Origin: Gigantopelta aegis
Lineage: Eukaryota > Mollusca > Gastropoda > Neomphalida > Peltospiridae
Direction: 5' to 3'
Length of the DNA stretch: 64,000 nucleotides
NCBI RefSeq assembly: GCF_016097555.1
Contig: NC_054702.1
Span: forward strand, 107,104,628 to 107,168,627
Shown here: piece by piece, positions 25,801 through 33,862 of the stretch
Layout: the number at the start of each line of letters is the position of its first letter
Numbering within the stretch: the first letter of the stretch is position 1
Translations under genes and position numbers: made by a program
The notes under the pieces: generated by a model
The model's database searches: none
Told to the model about the DNA's origin: nothing
Seen by the model: the letters and a program-made list of their open reading frames with translations, nothing else

Positions 25801-26664
25801 GAATTTTTAGCTCCCCATAGACCAGACAAAATAAATTTCTGGTCTCTGGTCAGTGTGCGCGTCAAAATTATTATTTTTACTTTCACGTACTAGGACTCAA
25901 TTTTTGCCGGGCTTTTCTTGCTGTGACATAAAACCGTATTTGAAGCCAAAATGCCATTGCGCATTCTGATTTCAATTCAAATATGCCCCTTATTTTGGTA
26001 TCAAATATATCCACCTTTTTAGTGCAATCCATGCTTTAAAAAAAAGAAGACTTTTTTATTTTGGCCTTAATGTGAATTTTTTGTTTAAAGTACTGAAAAT
26101 GGAATACATATCAATGATCATTTTGGTAATATTGTAATGGCTGCCCATAATCTAAGTTAGGGAAGCAATTAATCACTCCCCTCAGTTTTGTTTCATTGTG
26201 ATGTCTGTGTAACCTCTTGTTCTTGAAGAGTATTCTACTTTCCTACTCTTTCCTTTCTTGTTCTACTGTATTTACTTGTGTGATGCTCTTTCTTAATTTT
26301 CCAGTGTCCTCTTAGTCTCTCTGGAATACATGTTTTGGATGGATAGTTAATGTATTAAACATTTTGATTGAAACAAAACTGGTGATTACTTGCATTGGTT
26401 CTAAATTGGTTCTAGTAGTATTTACTATGTTACCAGATAAATATTTGACATTGATATGTGTATATTACAAGTCTGAATCATAAGGGTTTCATTTCAGTAT
26501 AACTGGAAAAAACACTCAATATCTTTGTCATTAATATCTAATGAGAGTAATAATGGAATTTATTCTCTCTCCTTCAGGTTCTGCCTGCACGAACACACCC
26601 AACAATGCAAATGACTGGAACTGGAGGTTACCTACTCACCTTCATGGTGGTTCAGAAGAGATAG
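522..26664 (+). CDS. TRMT6: tRNA (adenine(58)-N(1))-methyltransferase non-catalytic subunit TRM6 (12 coding exons)
   Basis: Exons: 522-616, 16763-16902, 17457-17563, 18977-19068, 20177-20260, 20642-20766, 21728-21773, 22117-22579, 23443-23525, 24213-24315, 25567-25653, 26578-26664. They sum to 1512 nt (503 aa plus TAG), close to the roughly 500 aa usual for the family, and every junction keeps phase. Recognised segments: [16 protein letters not shown] (after the first junction), [44 protein letters not shown], and a C-terminal TGTGGYLL. Exon 8 (22117-22579) encodes a Ser/Thr/Asp/Lys-rich linker at about residues 252-384 between the two conserved halves, as in other TRM6 proteins. The family (Gcd10p) partners the catalytic TRMT61A to make m1A58 in the T-loop of tRNA in the nucleus; TRM6 itself does not bind the methyl donor productively. 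Exon 1 was placed by homology and phase: its last residues align without gaps to the known N-terminus, and its two leftover bases complete an Arg codon. Its donor, AG|GTCATA, is weak. Intron 1 is about 16.1 kb and full of transposons. Confidence 0.93.
659..692 (+). repeat. Short GTCATTTCGTACC motif array
   Basis: Two tandem copies, AGTCACTTCGTACCATG and GTCATTTCGTACCAT. They mark the leftmost edge of the transposon complex in TRMT6 intron 1. Confidence 0.65.
700..944 (+). repeat. Third-site copy of the palindrome loop segment
   Basis: Same 245-bp sequence as the loop 9978-10219, in opposite orientation. It is followed directly by 943-1160, a direct copy of 2866-3133 with an internal deletion. 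The outer left edge of the complex is therefore built from pieces of the element itself. Confidence 0.8.
1089..1160 (+). pseudogene. Truncated THAP exon copy
   Basis: Direct copy of the start of the THAP exon ([13 protein letters not shown]), broken after TGATGTTAAAAA by a deletion of about 60 bp that joins it to GTAGGGTCATTAAAA, and then to SINE sequence at 1161. It is non-functional. Confidence 0.6.
1161..1312 (-). repeat. SINE head fragment at the palindrome edge
   Basis: Reverse complement of the first 150 bp of the SINE at 15051, ending at GAGCTCCTCAATG. It is truncated at 1161, where it joins the THAP-copy fragment. Confidence 0.8.
1394..1509. repeat. Poly-G tract and facing poly-C tract
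   Basis: A run of G at about 1394-1421 and a run of C at about 1497-1509 flank about 75 bp. The right arm holds the shorter counterparts near 14873 and 14959, so tract length changed after the duplication or is an assembly uncertainty. Confidence 0.8.
2038..2222 (+). repeat. GTCATTTCGTACC motif array (left arm, outer)
   Basis: About ten copies of (A)GTCATTTCGTACC, with variants CACTTCGTACC and CATATCGTACC and spacers of 2-12 bases. The motif reappears in inverted orientation at 2727-2862, so the two arrays bracket an AT-rich core of about 500 bp like subterminal inverted repeats. Confidence 0.85.
2727..2862 (-). repeat. GGTACGAAATGAC motif array (left arm, inner)
   Basis: About seven copies of GGTACGAAATGAC, inverted relative to 2038-2222, ending at ATGACT just before GCCTATTCTCGGAACC. 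It is matched on the right arm by 13524-13658. Confidence 0.85.
3013..3117 (+). pseudogene. THAP zinc-finger exon of a transposase-like gene (left arm)
   Basis: ATG at 3013 opens 35 codons beginning [13 protein letters not shown] and containing [10 protein letters not shown] and a terminal HFW. This fits the N-terminal half of a THAP (C2CH) domain: Met-Pro, a Cys pair, the Phe-Pro pair and the invariant Trp. A possible donor, TGG|GTAGGG, follows directly; without splicing the frame stops 7 codons later. No exon carrying the second Cys/His pair or a catalytic domain was found, so it is treated as a relic. THAP domains are found in P-element and Kolobok transposases and in host DNA-binding proteins. 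Confidence 0.6.
3823..3968. mobile_element. Small hairpin MITE, ends TGGGCGTA / TACGCCCA
   Basis: ATGGGCGTACGA at about 3823 pairs with CCATACGCCCAT at about 3957-3968. The interior has a poly-G run and repeated TTCGGGCA. A related sequence lies at about 55400-55670. It lies inside the 4.19-kb insertion. Confidence 0.5.
4245..5014 (-). pseudogene. Broken Tc1-like (DD34E-type) transposase
   Basis: On the minus strand, a first segment (from about 5014) reads [20 protein letters not shown] and continues through a helix-turn-helix ([18 protein letters not shown]) and a GRPR motif near 4855. A frameshift follows, and the other frame continues with [20 protein letters not shown], the first catalytic Asp in WFSDESRF and the second in [11 protein letters not shown]. 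The sequence then departs from the family near 4260, before the region of the final catalytic Glu. Frameshift plus truncation make it inactive. The opposite end extends to about 5330 (an A/T-rich Tc1-type end, TGCGTTTC at about 5318). Confidence 0.85.
5390..5710 (+). repeat. tRNA-derived SINE (diverged)
   Basis: It has a box-B-like CTAGGATTGATTCC, the family core TTTCTCATTCCAGCCGGTGC and AAAAGATCCCTTATTG, and a tail GTTAAATAAAAGATTCCTTCC. It is nested in the 4.19-kb insertion. Confidence 0.65.
5711..7541. other. AT-rich non-coding interior of the 4.19-kb insertion
   Basis: No ORF with recognisable similarity. It contains a (CA)n tract at 6896-6931, (ATT)n near 6638-6655 and poly-T runs. Confidence 0.6.
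7897..8155. repeat. (TA)n / (GT)n / (CA)n microsatellite cluster, left arm
   Basis: Alternating AT and GT tracts with (CATA)n. They are bounded by CAAATTTCTAGGGAAATCACTA and its inverted copy at about 8166-8190, so the cluster sits in a small hairpin. Confidence 0.85.
9234..9448 (+). mobile_element. Short MITE-like repeat (GTAGACCTCGACATG ... AGGTCTGAGG)
   Basis: Ends TAGACCTC and GAGGTCTA-like. The conserved interior blocks AACTGAGGGAACTGATTATT and AAACTAATCTCAGG recur, diverged, at 25730-26215 and 36870-37040, so it is a dispersed family. The right-arm copy is at about 11134-11347. Confidence 0.5.
9978..10219 (-). repeat. Loop of the inverted repeat, also present at 700-944
   Basis: This 242-bp segment is the reverse complement of 700-944, with few differences (for example the shared block of about 20 bases around ACCGATCATCCGGGTCTTTG). 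It begins or ends with ATTCTCGGAACC, a motif also found at 2866 and, as ATTCTTGGAACC, at 943. It has no ORF. Confidence 0.8.
10341..10726. mobile_element. MITE with AGGGACATACCCTAGTTT terminal inverted repeats at a TTAA site
   Basis: Left end TTAA|AGGGACATACCCTAGTTT, right end AAACTAGGGTATGTCCCT|TTAA. The left palindrome arm (about 9850) carries the empty site AATTTTAACAATTTTG, so the borders are direct observation. The target duplication reads as TTAA (piggyBac/Kolobok style), though TA with an extended repeat cannot be excluded because TTAA is itself palindromic. It has no coding capacity. A diverged relative lies at about 56430-56775. Confidence 0.85.
11899..11932. repeat. (CA)n microsatellite
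   Basis: CA dinucleotide run in the right arm. The left-arm equivalent near 8674-8686 is only a short GT run, so it expanded on one arm. Confidence 0.8.
12414..12640. repeat. (TA)n / (GT)n / (CA)n microsatellite cluster, right arm
   Basis: Right-arm counterpart of the 7.9-8.2 kb cluster, of different length. Confidence 0.85.
13267..13371 (-). pseudogene. THAP zinc-finger exon (right-arm copy)
   Basis: Inverted copy of 3013-3117, with the same 35 codons and the same candidate donor. Both arms keep this frame open, but no downstream transposase coding sequence is visible in either. Confidence 0.6.
13524..13658 (+). repeat. GTCATTTCGTACC motif array (right arm, inner)
   Basis: Right-arm counterpart of 2727-2862: tandem GTCATTTCGTACC copies with the same spacer signatures (TAATTTG, TTGCAAAAA). 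Confidence 0.85.
14162..14345 (-). repeat. GGTACGAAATGAC motif array (right arm, outer)
   Basis: Right-arm counterpart of 2038-2222, with the same order of variants, including GGTACGATATGAC and GGTACGAAGTGAC at the edge. Confidence 0.85.
15051..15434 (+). repeat. Full-length tRNA-derived SINE with target duplication
   Basis: Flanked by the direct repeat CATTGAGGAGCT (about 15041-15052 and 15435-15446). Box-A-like GTGGTTAGGCCATCAATC and box-B-like GGTTCGGATCCC lie near the head, the core AAATAAAAGATCCCTTGCTG in the body, and a (TTTC)n tail follows GTCGTTAAATAAAACATTTC. The palindrome boundary cuts through it at 15196. Confidence 0.85.
15435..16370. other. TRMT6 intron 1, no recognised feature
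   Basis: AT-rich sequence without a convincing ORF, RNA or repeat match elsewhere in the window. Confidence 0.5.
16375..16640 (+). repeat. tRNA-derived SINE
   Basis: Box-A-like TAGCCCAGTGGTAAAG, box-B region GGGATCAGTCCCC, core CATATAAAAGATCCCTTACT, tail CTCTAAGACTATATGTC. It sits about 120 bp upstream of TRMT6 exon 2. Confidence 0.75.
19668..19905 (+). mobile_element. MITE (CAGTGGTGGATCCAG ends), with long poly-C tracts
   Basis: Starts CAGTGGTGGATCCAGAAAATC and ends in a GATCCAC-containing complement near 19892-19899. The centre has poly-C runs at 19829-19891. The same sequence occurs inverted at 27786-27975. It lies in TRMT6 intron 4. Confidence 0.65.
21079..21441. mobile_element. Hairpin MITE with 8-bp target duplication AATGATAT
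   Basis: Inverted ends of about 60 bp: CATCTTCATAAATCAAGGCT at about 21082 and its complement ending about 21433. AATGATAT is present just outside both ends, which suits a hAT-like element. It lies in TRMT6 intron 6. Confidence 0.75.
22905..23155 (+). repeat. tRNA-derived SINE
   Basis: TAGCCCAGTGGTAAAGCACTC, GGTCTGGAATCGTTTCCC, GATCCCTTGGTACTAATG and CAAATGTTTGACATCCAATA in the family order. It lies in TRMT6 intron 8. Confidence 0.8.
23596..23778 (+). repeat. Two tandem copies of a 92-bp unit
   Basis: GTTTAAGAGAAAGTGAAATT at 23596 repeats at about 23688 with almost no change, suggesting a recent duplication in TRMT6 intron 9. Confidence 0.85.
24373..24844 (+). repeat. Minisatellite, 59-bp unit, 8 copies
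   Basis: GGTTCAATCACACTGTTC starts at 24373 and recurs every 59 bp to 24786. The copies are nearly identical, so the array is young. The long ORFs across it are a by-product. It lies in TRMT6 intron 10. Confidence 0.95.
24850..24968 (-). repeat. SINE head fragment
   Basis: Reverse complement carries the CCTCAGTGGCATAGTGGTTAAG head and a GGTAGGTACTAGGTTCG box-B-like segment. It adjoins the 59-bp minisatellite. Confidence 0.5.
25187..25475 (+). repeat. tRNA-derived SINE
   Basis: GTCTAGGATCGATCTCTGTC (box B region), CATTCCAGCCAGTGCACC, ACATCCCTTGCTACTAATTG and tail GTTGTTAAACAAAACAAACT. It lies about 90 bp upstream of TRMT6 exon 11. Confidence 0.8.
25730..26215 (+). repeat. Diverged dispersed repeat related to 9234-9448
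   Basis: Shares ACTGAGACTAGTTCAAGGAG, the AGACCTCACA head and the CTCCCCTCAGTTTTGTTTCAT end block with the elements at 9234 and 36870. It lies in TRMT6 intron 11. Confidence 0.4.
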
Positions 26665-26666
26665 TC

Positions 26667-26872
26667 AATAAAACTGTCACATCATTGTTCATTTTACTGT
26701 GATGAATCTTCAAGATGCCTTTCTGCTTGCATGATTTATTCCTTCTTTGTGTATCGTACATTTTTATCTTCCATAAATATTTTATAAGCAGTTTCAAAGG
26801 ATTGCCCACTAGGTGTACTATTGTTATGTGCTACTTGACTACATGTACACATATTTTTAAAGTTCTAATAAA
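26667..26872 (+). terminator. TRMT6 3' UTR and polyadenylation signals
   Basis: AATAAA occurs at 26667-26672, only three bases after the stop, and again at 26867-26872 (CTAATAAAAG). The second is the likelier signal and would give a 3' UTR of about 220 nt. Confidence 0.6.
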
Positions 26873-27130
26873 AGTTCCACTGGCCTGCAGTATTACAGTG
26901 GAACTTCTATAGAACTTGTTGAATCCCACTTCTGACACCAATAATGATACATCTGGAAAATGATATGAGGAGGAGGATTGTAGCAACTGTAAAACTGAAC
27001 AGAACACTATCAGACATACCAATTAATTTTCACTTCATCCATATTTGCAGGAAGGGAAAGTCACTGCTGGGCAGTTCAAGGTTGCAAAAAAAATTCACCG
27101 GGGTCAAAAAATAAAATGAGAAAGCATGGA

Positions 27131-27158
27131 GAGAGAGAGAGAGATAGGGAGAGAGCGC

Positions 27159-27194
<36 letters not shown>
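27131..27194. repeat. (GA)n and (GT)n microsatellite
   Basis: GAGA run from about 27131 passing into a GT run to about 27194. Flanking 26.9-27.7 kb is otherwise AT-rich intergenic sequence with no recognised gene. Confidence 0.85.
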
Positions 27195-27196
<2 letters not shown>

Positions 27197-27785
27197 TGCT
27201 TGTAGATTTATAACACTAATAGCAAATACTTTTAAATTTTTCATGATGGAGATACAAAGAAACAATACCAAATTTTGTCTACATATTTTGAGCTAGTTGA
27301 GCATATAGATCGATAACTAGTTTAATGTACTCATATACCACTCGGGTTTCGAACATGCCAGTTGAGAATAACTGTCCATTTGCAACCTTTCCTGTGAAAC
27401 TGCCCTTCTTTTTCAATCCTAAATTAGTACCTGATGAATACATCATCAACCTTTGTGTTACGTTATACATACATGTATATCTATTTGAATTGTATCTTAA
27501 ATGGTATTAAAATGATTGATCATACATGACAATGTTTTTTTCTTTTTAACCTTTGTGTTAGCTATGAAACATTTTAATGGAAGAACTATGAAACTGTATG
27601 CTTTGTATTTAATAAAAATAAAATAAATAACTGATGCTTATTTAACTTTGGCTATTCTCAGGATTGTTTTGAATTTACATTATCCTTGCTTCCCTTGTTC
27701 ATCCATTGCTCAACCTCATTCCCAGTTTTGGGAAATGTTACATGTCAGCCAGTTGCAGTAAAGACTAATAATTATCGGTGTGTGT

Positions 27786-27975
27786 AGAGGTGGATCTAGG
27801 GGCCCCAGGGCCCTGAGCCCCCCTAACTTTTGCAATAGTTATAATTTTATTATATATTAATTTTCATTTATTTTTACGACACCCCTCCAAACCTCCCCCA
27901 AAGTTCCCTTGGCATTCCACCTCATGTGACTGCCCCCCCCCCCCCCCCAATGGATTTTCTGGATTCGCCACTGGT
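27786..27975 (-). mobile_element. MITE related to 19668-19905, inverted
   Basis: Contains the complement of CAGTGGTGGATCCAGAAAATC at 27951-27975 and GTGGATCTAGGGGCCCC at the other end, with a central poly-C run and CATTCCACCTCATGTGACTG shared with the first copy. Confidence 0.65.
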
Positions 27976-28121
27976 GTTTGTGTGTGTTGAGGGGTCACAC
28001 TACGCCTCTGGTCCAGAGGACAATCTAGTCGAGGAAGCACAAGCCACATTGTTTTCATTACTTATATCGAAAAAAAACAAAAACCCAACTTACCGTATAT
28101 ATGTTAATTTAATACAAGTGG

Positions 28122-29540
28122 GGGGAGAGCACAGGCACCCCCCCCCCCTTAGCCCGAGTACATTGACTGTAGAGCATCAGCCCACAGATGAATGAAATCA
28201 GGACCATAGAAACTGGTGATGGGAGGGGGAGAGCACAGGCACCGCCCCCCTTAGCCCGAGTACAATGACTGTACAGCATCAGCCCACATAAATGAAATCA
28301 GGACCACAGAAACCGGTGGTGGGGGGGTGGGGGGAGAGCACAGGCACCACCCCCCCCCCTTAGCCCGAGTACATTGACTGTACAGCATCAGCCTACAGAT
28401 AAATGAAATCAGGACCATAGAAACCGGTGGGGGGGAGGGGAGAGCACAGGCACCGCCCCCCTTAGCCGAGTACATTGACTAGAGCATCAGCCCACAGATA
28501 AATGAAATCAGGACCATAGAAACCGGTGAAGGGGGGGAGAGCACAGGCACCCCCCCCCCCTTAGCCCGAGTACATTGACTAGAGCATCAGCCCACAGATA
28601 AATAAAATCAGGACCATAGAAACTGGTGGATGGGGGGAGAGCACAGGCACCGCCCCCCCCCCTTAGTCCGAGTACATTGACTAGAGCATCAGCCCACAGA
28701 TAAATGAACTCAGGACCATAGAAACCGGGGGAGGGGGGAGAGCACAGGCACCACCCCCTTAGCCCGAGTACAATGACTGTAGAGCATCAGCCCACAGATA
28801 AATGAACTCAGGACCATAGAAACCGGTGGAGGGAGGGGGGAGAGCACAGGCACCACCACCCTTAGCCCGAGTACATTGACTTTACAGCATCAGCCCACAG
28901 ATAAATGAAATCAGGACCATAGAAACCGGTGGAGGGGTGGGGAGAGCACAGGCACCGCCTCTCCCCCCCCCCCCCTTAGCCCGAGTACATTGACTGTACA
29001 GCATCAGCCCACAGATAAATGAAATCAGGACCATAGAAACCGGTGGATGGGGGGGGGAGAGCACAGGCACCGTCCCCCCCCCCCCTTAGCCCGAGTACAT
29101 TGACTGTAGAGCATCAGCCCACAGATAAATGAACTCAGGACCATAGAAACCGGTGGAGGGAGGGGGGAGAGCACAGGCACCGCCACCCTTAGCCCGAGTA
29201 CATTGACTGTAGATCATCAGCCCACAGATAAATGAAATCAGGACCATGGAAACCGGTGGAGGGAGGGGGGAGAGCACAGGCACCGCCCCCCTTAGCCCGA
29301 GTACATTGACTGTAGAGCATCAGCCCACAGATAAATGAAATCAGGACCATAGAAACCGGTGGAGGGAGGGGGGAGAGCACAGGCACCATCACCCTTAGCC
29401 CGAGTACATTGACTGTAGAGCATCAGCCCACAGATAAATGAAATCAGGACCATAGAAACCGGTGGAGGGGGGGAGGAGGGAGAGCACCGGCACCCCCCCC
29501 TTAACCCGAGTACATTGACTAAACCGGTGATGGGGGGGGG
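28122..29540 (+). repeat. GC-rich minisatellite, unit about 100-115 bp, about 13 copies
   Basis: Repeated block AGCCCGAGTACATTGACTG, GCATCAGCCCACAGATAAATG, AAATCAGGACCATAGAAACC, GGTGG, then poly-G, GAGAGCACAGGCACC, then poly-C. Unit length varies mainly with the G and C runs. The paired G and C runs in each unit could fold or form quadruplexes. Minus-strand ORFs over it are low-complexity shadows. Confidence 0.95.
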
Positions 29541-29549
29541 GGGGGGTAG

Positions 29550-29700
29550 CCAGAGTACTATCGACTGTAGTGGGCTAGACGAACATTTGGACAGGGGGCT
29601 GAATATTTGTCCAAATGTCCGTCTAGCCCACTAGTCGAGAGTACTCTGGCTATGCCCTCCACCGGTTTCTATGGTCCTGATTTCATTTATCTGTAGCCTG
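29550..29700. repeat. Palindrome closing the GC-rich minisatellite
   Basis: GCCAGAGTACT at about 29550 and AGTGGGCTAGACGAACATTTG at 29569 pair with CAAATGTCCGTCTAGCCCACT at 29610-29630 and AGTACTCTGGC. The far side then reads the minisatellite unit in reverse complement (GGTTTCTATGGTCCTGATTT). Confidence 0.8.
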
Positions 29701-31870
29701 ATGCTTGAACATGTTCTTAATTATATTCGTTAGAAAAACGTATAAGCTAGCACGGTTGATATTCTTTAAAATACGCACACAATGCAACAAACATTGAAAC
29801 ACCAGCGCCTTTCCTAACCCAACCTCTCGAATAAATATCAATAGCACATAGGATCATCATGTGCTCGCCAGACAAGGAGATGTTCAAAAATTACATACAA
29901 TTATGGCAATGTCTGACAGCACTTCCCTTTATCGATACATTTTTTTTTTTTAAATTACACGTTTGAATTGAAAACGATACATAACTCTTAACAGGCACCA
30001 CCTCCCTCCCCGTTAACTTTTTGTAACACACCCCACGATAACCCCTCATGCGCAGTCTTTATTATTTTACGTAATTATTGAACGGCCCCTTACGACAATC
30101 AGCTTAAAACTGCTGACTCATTCACAACAATCTGGTGTGCTCTGAATGAAAGCCCTATGACCTGACCTGACAACAATCTGAGGGGGAATCATTCAGGTAA
30201 ATACGTTGCATGACTGCAAATCACGTGGATTTTTTAACATGTTGTGAATTTACACTACAGTGGTAAGCGTTACGGTAATTTATGGAAGCAGCTGGCAAAG
30301 GCTTTCGGCAAGGGTAGACTAAGGTAGGTCTGCGTAGGTCATGTCTGTTGTCACATTTGACCTCTAAATCGTATAATTATTAATGTATGATAGTCACGAC
30401 AATGTATGGGATTTTGTTTAAAAACAAATGTTTTCGTTTGAAAAAAAAAATTAAATTTTTTTTTCAACCATTGGTGTAATTACATTATCAGATATCGTAC
30501 AGTGTCACGGTGACAGTTTTTTAAATGTGTACTAATATAATATAATATATATTTGGACTACCGTGTTTGTTTACAAAAAAGTAAAGTTTGTTTTATTTAA
30601 CGACGCCACTAGAGCACATTGATTGTTTTTATCTTATCATCAGCTATTAGACGTCAAACATATGGTCATTCTGACACTGTTTTTAGAGGAAACCCACTGT
30701 CGCCACATAGTCATGTGACTTTAATAACACGATAGCAGTACAGCTGAGAACAGACAATTTTTTTTGTTTAAACTGTTTTTTTTCAAATAACAGTCTTTGA
30801 ATATCATAGAAAAAAGATATTAAGAAAAGTGCCATGTTTATGAGTGGGTTAAGCTCAATCTTGCTTTCTTTGCTTGTTTTAACTTTATTTTTATGAACAT
30901 TTCTGTGAATGTGACCGACATTTGTTTACTTCCCCCATGCAAAAGTCAATGATGTCAAAAATGCTTAAATATACATACTGTTTCGCACAAACAACGCAAC
31001 CACTAAAACAGGTCAACAGACAATACAGACCAAAATGGTCAACTCGCTATTTAAAAATTTATTCTCTTGTTCATTCATAGTTATTTTTCGTGCTTATATC
31101 CAATTACGGTTCAAGCACACAGTCCTGGGAACATACCTTGGGCAGCTATCTAGTTAGTGGTTAGTGAGAAAAACAGTCTGAGTGTCCTTTAGCCTAGCCT
31201 GAGTACTCTGATTGTAAGATAGCCCGAGCAGTGGTGTAGTGTGGGTTGCCAGTGCCAGGAGCAAGGCAAGTATTGCGCCCCTTAACCAGTGGACCATTAG
31301 CACTCCCCGAGTCCCTTCCACTAGTCCAGAATTTTGTGCCCAGGGCAACCGTCCTGGTGGTCCCGCCCACGCTACATCACTGAGTCCGAGTACTCTGACT
31401 GTGAGAGAGCTAGACGGACATTTGGATGGTTATTAGCCCTATTACAATTGTAATTGTTAGGGTGAGGTTTCCTCTTTATACATGTATCAATATAATCGGA
31501 GGTAACAGGTGGAAATCTTTCCTCAGTTGATACCGGGAGGTGAAACCACTATGCCATCGAGGCCGGTAACTCGCCACTATCAACTTTCCCCAGTGGATAC
31601 ATGGTTAACTATCTTTGCAAGCCAAGGTACCATTCCATATAGAATGTAGTATATTATAATGAGTGGTATACTTGGCTAAATACCAATAAATGGGAGGGAA
31701 AAGTTGAGTGTGGGTGGGTTGAACAGTTACATATTAATTAACATTGCAAATTGCACGATCCTCAGAATTGGAGAGGAGAGTTGCAGTACCTCCTCCCCAT
31801 TCCACCCATATGCAATGTCTATCATAATGTGGTCAGCTTTACCCAGTTAAGTGTCTTCTACAATTAAATA
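29701..31870. other. Intergenic region upstream of selL copy 1
   Basis: No gene recognised. It contains a SINE fragment (30583-30735, minus), further copies of the GAGTACTCTGACTG / AGCTAGACGGACATTTGG sequence around 31200-31430 related to the palindrome at 29.6 kb, and a SINE head fragment near 31540-31575. GTAGACTAAG|GTAGGT at about 30312-30327 could be the donor of a non-coding first exon of the downstream gene, because the second copy has a similar AGTACTAAG|GTAAAC at about 53256; this is speculative. Confidence 0.35.
30583..30735 (-). repeat. SINE tail fragment
   Basis: TTTGTTTTATTTAACGACGCCACTAGAGC at its start is the reverse complement of the SINE tail; the head is missing. Confidence 0.7.
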
Positions 31871-31871
31871 G

Positions 31872-32183
31872 GAGCGGAACATAGTCCAGTGGTAAAGCAC
31901 TGGCTTGATGTGTGGTTGGTTTGGGATTGATCACTGTCAGTGAGCCCATTGGGCTATTTCTCATTCCAGCCAGTTCACCATGACTGGTATATCAAAGGAC
32001 ATGGTATGTGTTATCCTGTCTGTGGGTTGGTTTATATAAAAGATCCCTTGCTACTAATGGCAACAAATGTAGCGGGTTTCCTCTCTAAGACTATATGTCA
32101 AAATTATCAAATGTTTGACATCCAATAGCTGATTATTAATAAATCAATGTGCTCCAGTAGTGTCGTTAAACAAAAACAAACCT
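31872..32183 (+). repeat. tRNA-derived SINE
   Basis: GGAACATAGTCCAGTGGTAAAG, TTGGGATTGATCACTGTC, AAAGATCCCTTGCTACTAATG, TTTGACATCCAATAGCTG and tail GTGTCGTTAAACAAAAACAAAC. Near full length. Confidence 0.85.
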
Positions 32184-32585
32184 TTTTCTACAGTTGCACA
32201 TTTAAACTGAAAATTTAAAATTTGTGCTTAACCCATTTATGTTTTATCATACTGATTGGACCATTCCCAGTGTAGGACTAGGGCTAGAGTGTACTTAGTT
32301 TTAAAAAAAAAACACTCATCAAAACATGTTTCTGCTTCAAAATGCAGCAAAAATCAATTATTTAATAATAATGGGTGGGAACATCTCCATGTGACAAAAT
32401 AGGTTATCAATTTTGGGCTTCCAATGGGTCTGCACTAGACTATGGATTACAAATGTAATGTTACACCTAATAATAACTTTAGTTTAAAATAAATGTGTTA
32501 TTAAATAAACATTCCTTTCAAGTTTGCATCATTTTATAAGAACAATGGTGGGGAAGGATACATGAATATCTCACAAATCACAAGA

Positions 32586-32944
32586 CAGACACACACACAC
32601 ACACACACAGACACACTACGCAGACATACACACACAGACACAAATGCACACGTGCACACACTGACACGCACACACACACACAGACACACACTACGTAGAC
32701 ATACACACACAGACACACAAATGCACACACATACACCGATACGCACACACACAGAGACCCAGACACACAAACACACACACACACACAGACACACACTATG
32801 CAGACATACACACACAGACACAAATGCACACACCAACACGCACACACCAACACGCACACACCAAAACACACACACACACACACACACAGACACACACTAT
32901 GCAGACATACACACACAGACACACAAATGCACACACACACACAC
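32586..32944. repeat. CA-rich minisatellite with ACGCAGACATACACACAC units
   Basis: (CA)n interleaved with CACTACGCAGACATACAC blocks at intervals of roughly 100 bp. The His/Thr and Cys/Val ORFs here are low-complexity artefacts. Confidence 0.9.
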
Positions 32945-33027
32945 TTGACCTACATCTATCCAGCCATTTGTTTCTAACTCTTGACAAACTATTTTGACTG
33001 GTTTCCGAAAGGGTCATTTGGTCTCAT

Positions 33028-33532
33028 GTAGCAAGCGTTAGTGACCAATGACTGGCTCAACTCTCCCCTGGGTACACACCTGAACTGGCTAACTCGGACA
33101 TAGCAAGCGTCAGTGACCAATGACTGGCTCAACTCTCCCCTAGGTACAGACCTGAACTGGCTAACTCGGACGTAGCAAGCGCTAGTGACAAATACCTGGC
33201 TCAACTCTCCCCTGGGTACAGACCTGAACTGGCTAACTCGGACGTAGCAAGCGTCAGTGACCAATGACTGGCTCAACTCTCCCCTAGGTACAGACCTGAA
33301 CTGGCTAACTCGGACGTAGCAAGCGTCAGTGACCAATGACTGGCTCAACTCTCCCCTGGGTACACACCTGAACTGGCTAACTCGGATGTAGCAAGTGTCA
33401 GTGACCAATGACTGGCTCAACTCTCCCCTCGGTACAGACCTGAACTGGCTAACTCGGATGTAGCAAGCGTTAGTGACCAATGACTGGCTCAACTCTCCCC
33501 TGGGTACAGATCTGAACTGGCTAACTCAGCCA
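33028..33532. repeat. Minisatellite, 72-bp unit, 7 copies
   Basis: CTCTCCCCTGGGTACAGACC recurs at 33061 and every 72 bp to 33493. The copies differ by a few bases. As 72 is a multiple of three, the minus strand stays open as a 24-residue repeat (SQSLVTDACYVRVSQFRSVP...). There is no start context or neighbour to support a gene. It lies about 330 bp upstream of the selL copy 1 start. Confidence 0.93.
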
Positions 33533-33862
33533 TTGCAGAGTTTCTGTCAGAGGGTATAATGGGTATGATGCCATACGTAAACAGATTTGCAGATTTAATT
33601 TTTTTAAAGTTAATTTTTTGACAAAATTAATTACTCTTATCATTATTGTATGATTTTCTTAACTCTAACCCTAAACCTAACCCATTTTCTTTCTGGGGAA
33701 GGTCCCCTATAGTCCCCCGTTGACTGTGGTTGCATTGATCTCCATAGCAACACTGCATTGGGATACTAATTCTGTAAAATTCCTATTAGTTTTATTTCAT
33801 TAAATTACATTTAATTTACTTGTTATTTTATAGCAAGTTAATTACTTGAGGAACTTGACATT

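Noticed and set aside
32534..32948. His/Thr and Cys/Val-rich ORFs
   Set aside because: Low-complexity CA/GT repeat translation.
32989..33492. 167-codon minus-strand ORF of 24-residue repeats
   Set aside because: 72-bp minisatellite read in frame; kept only as a low-interest note.
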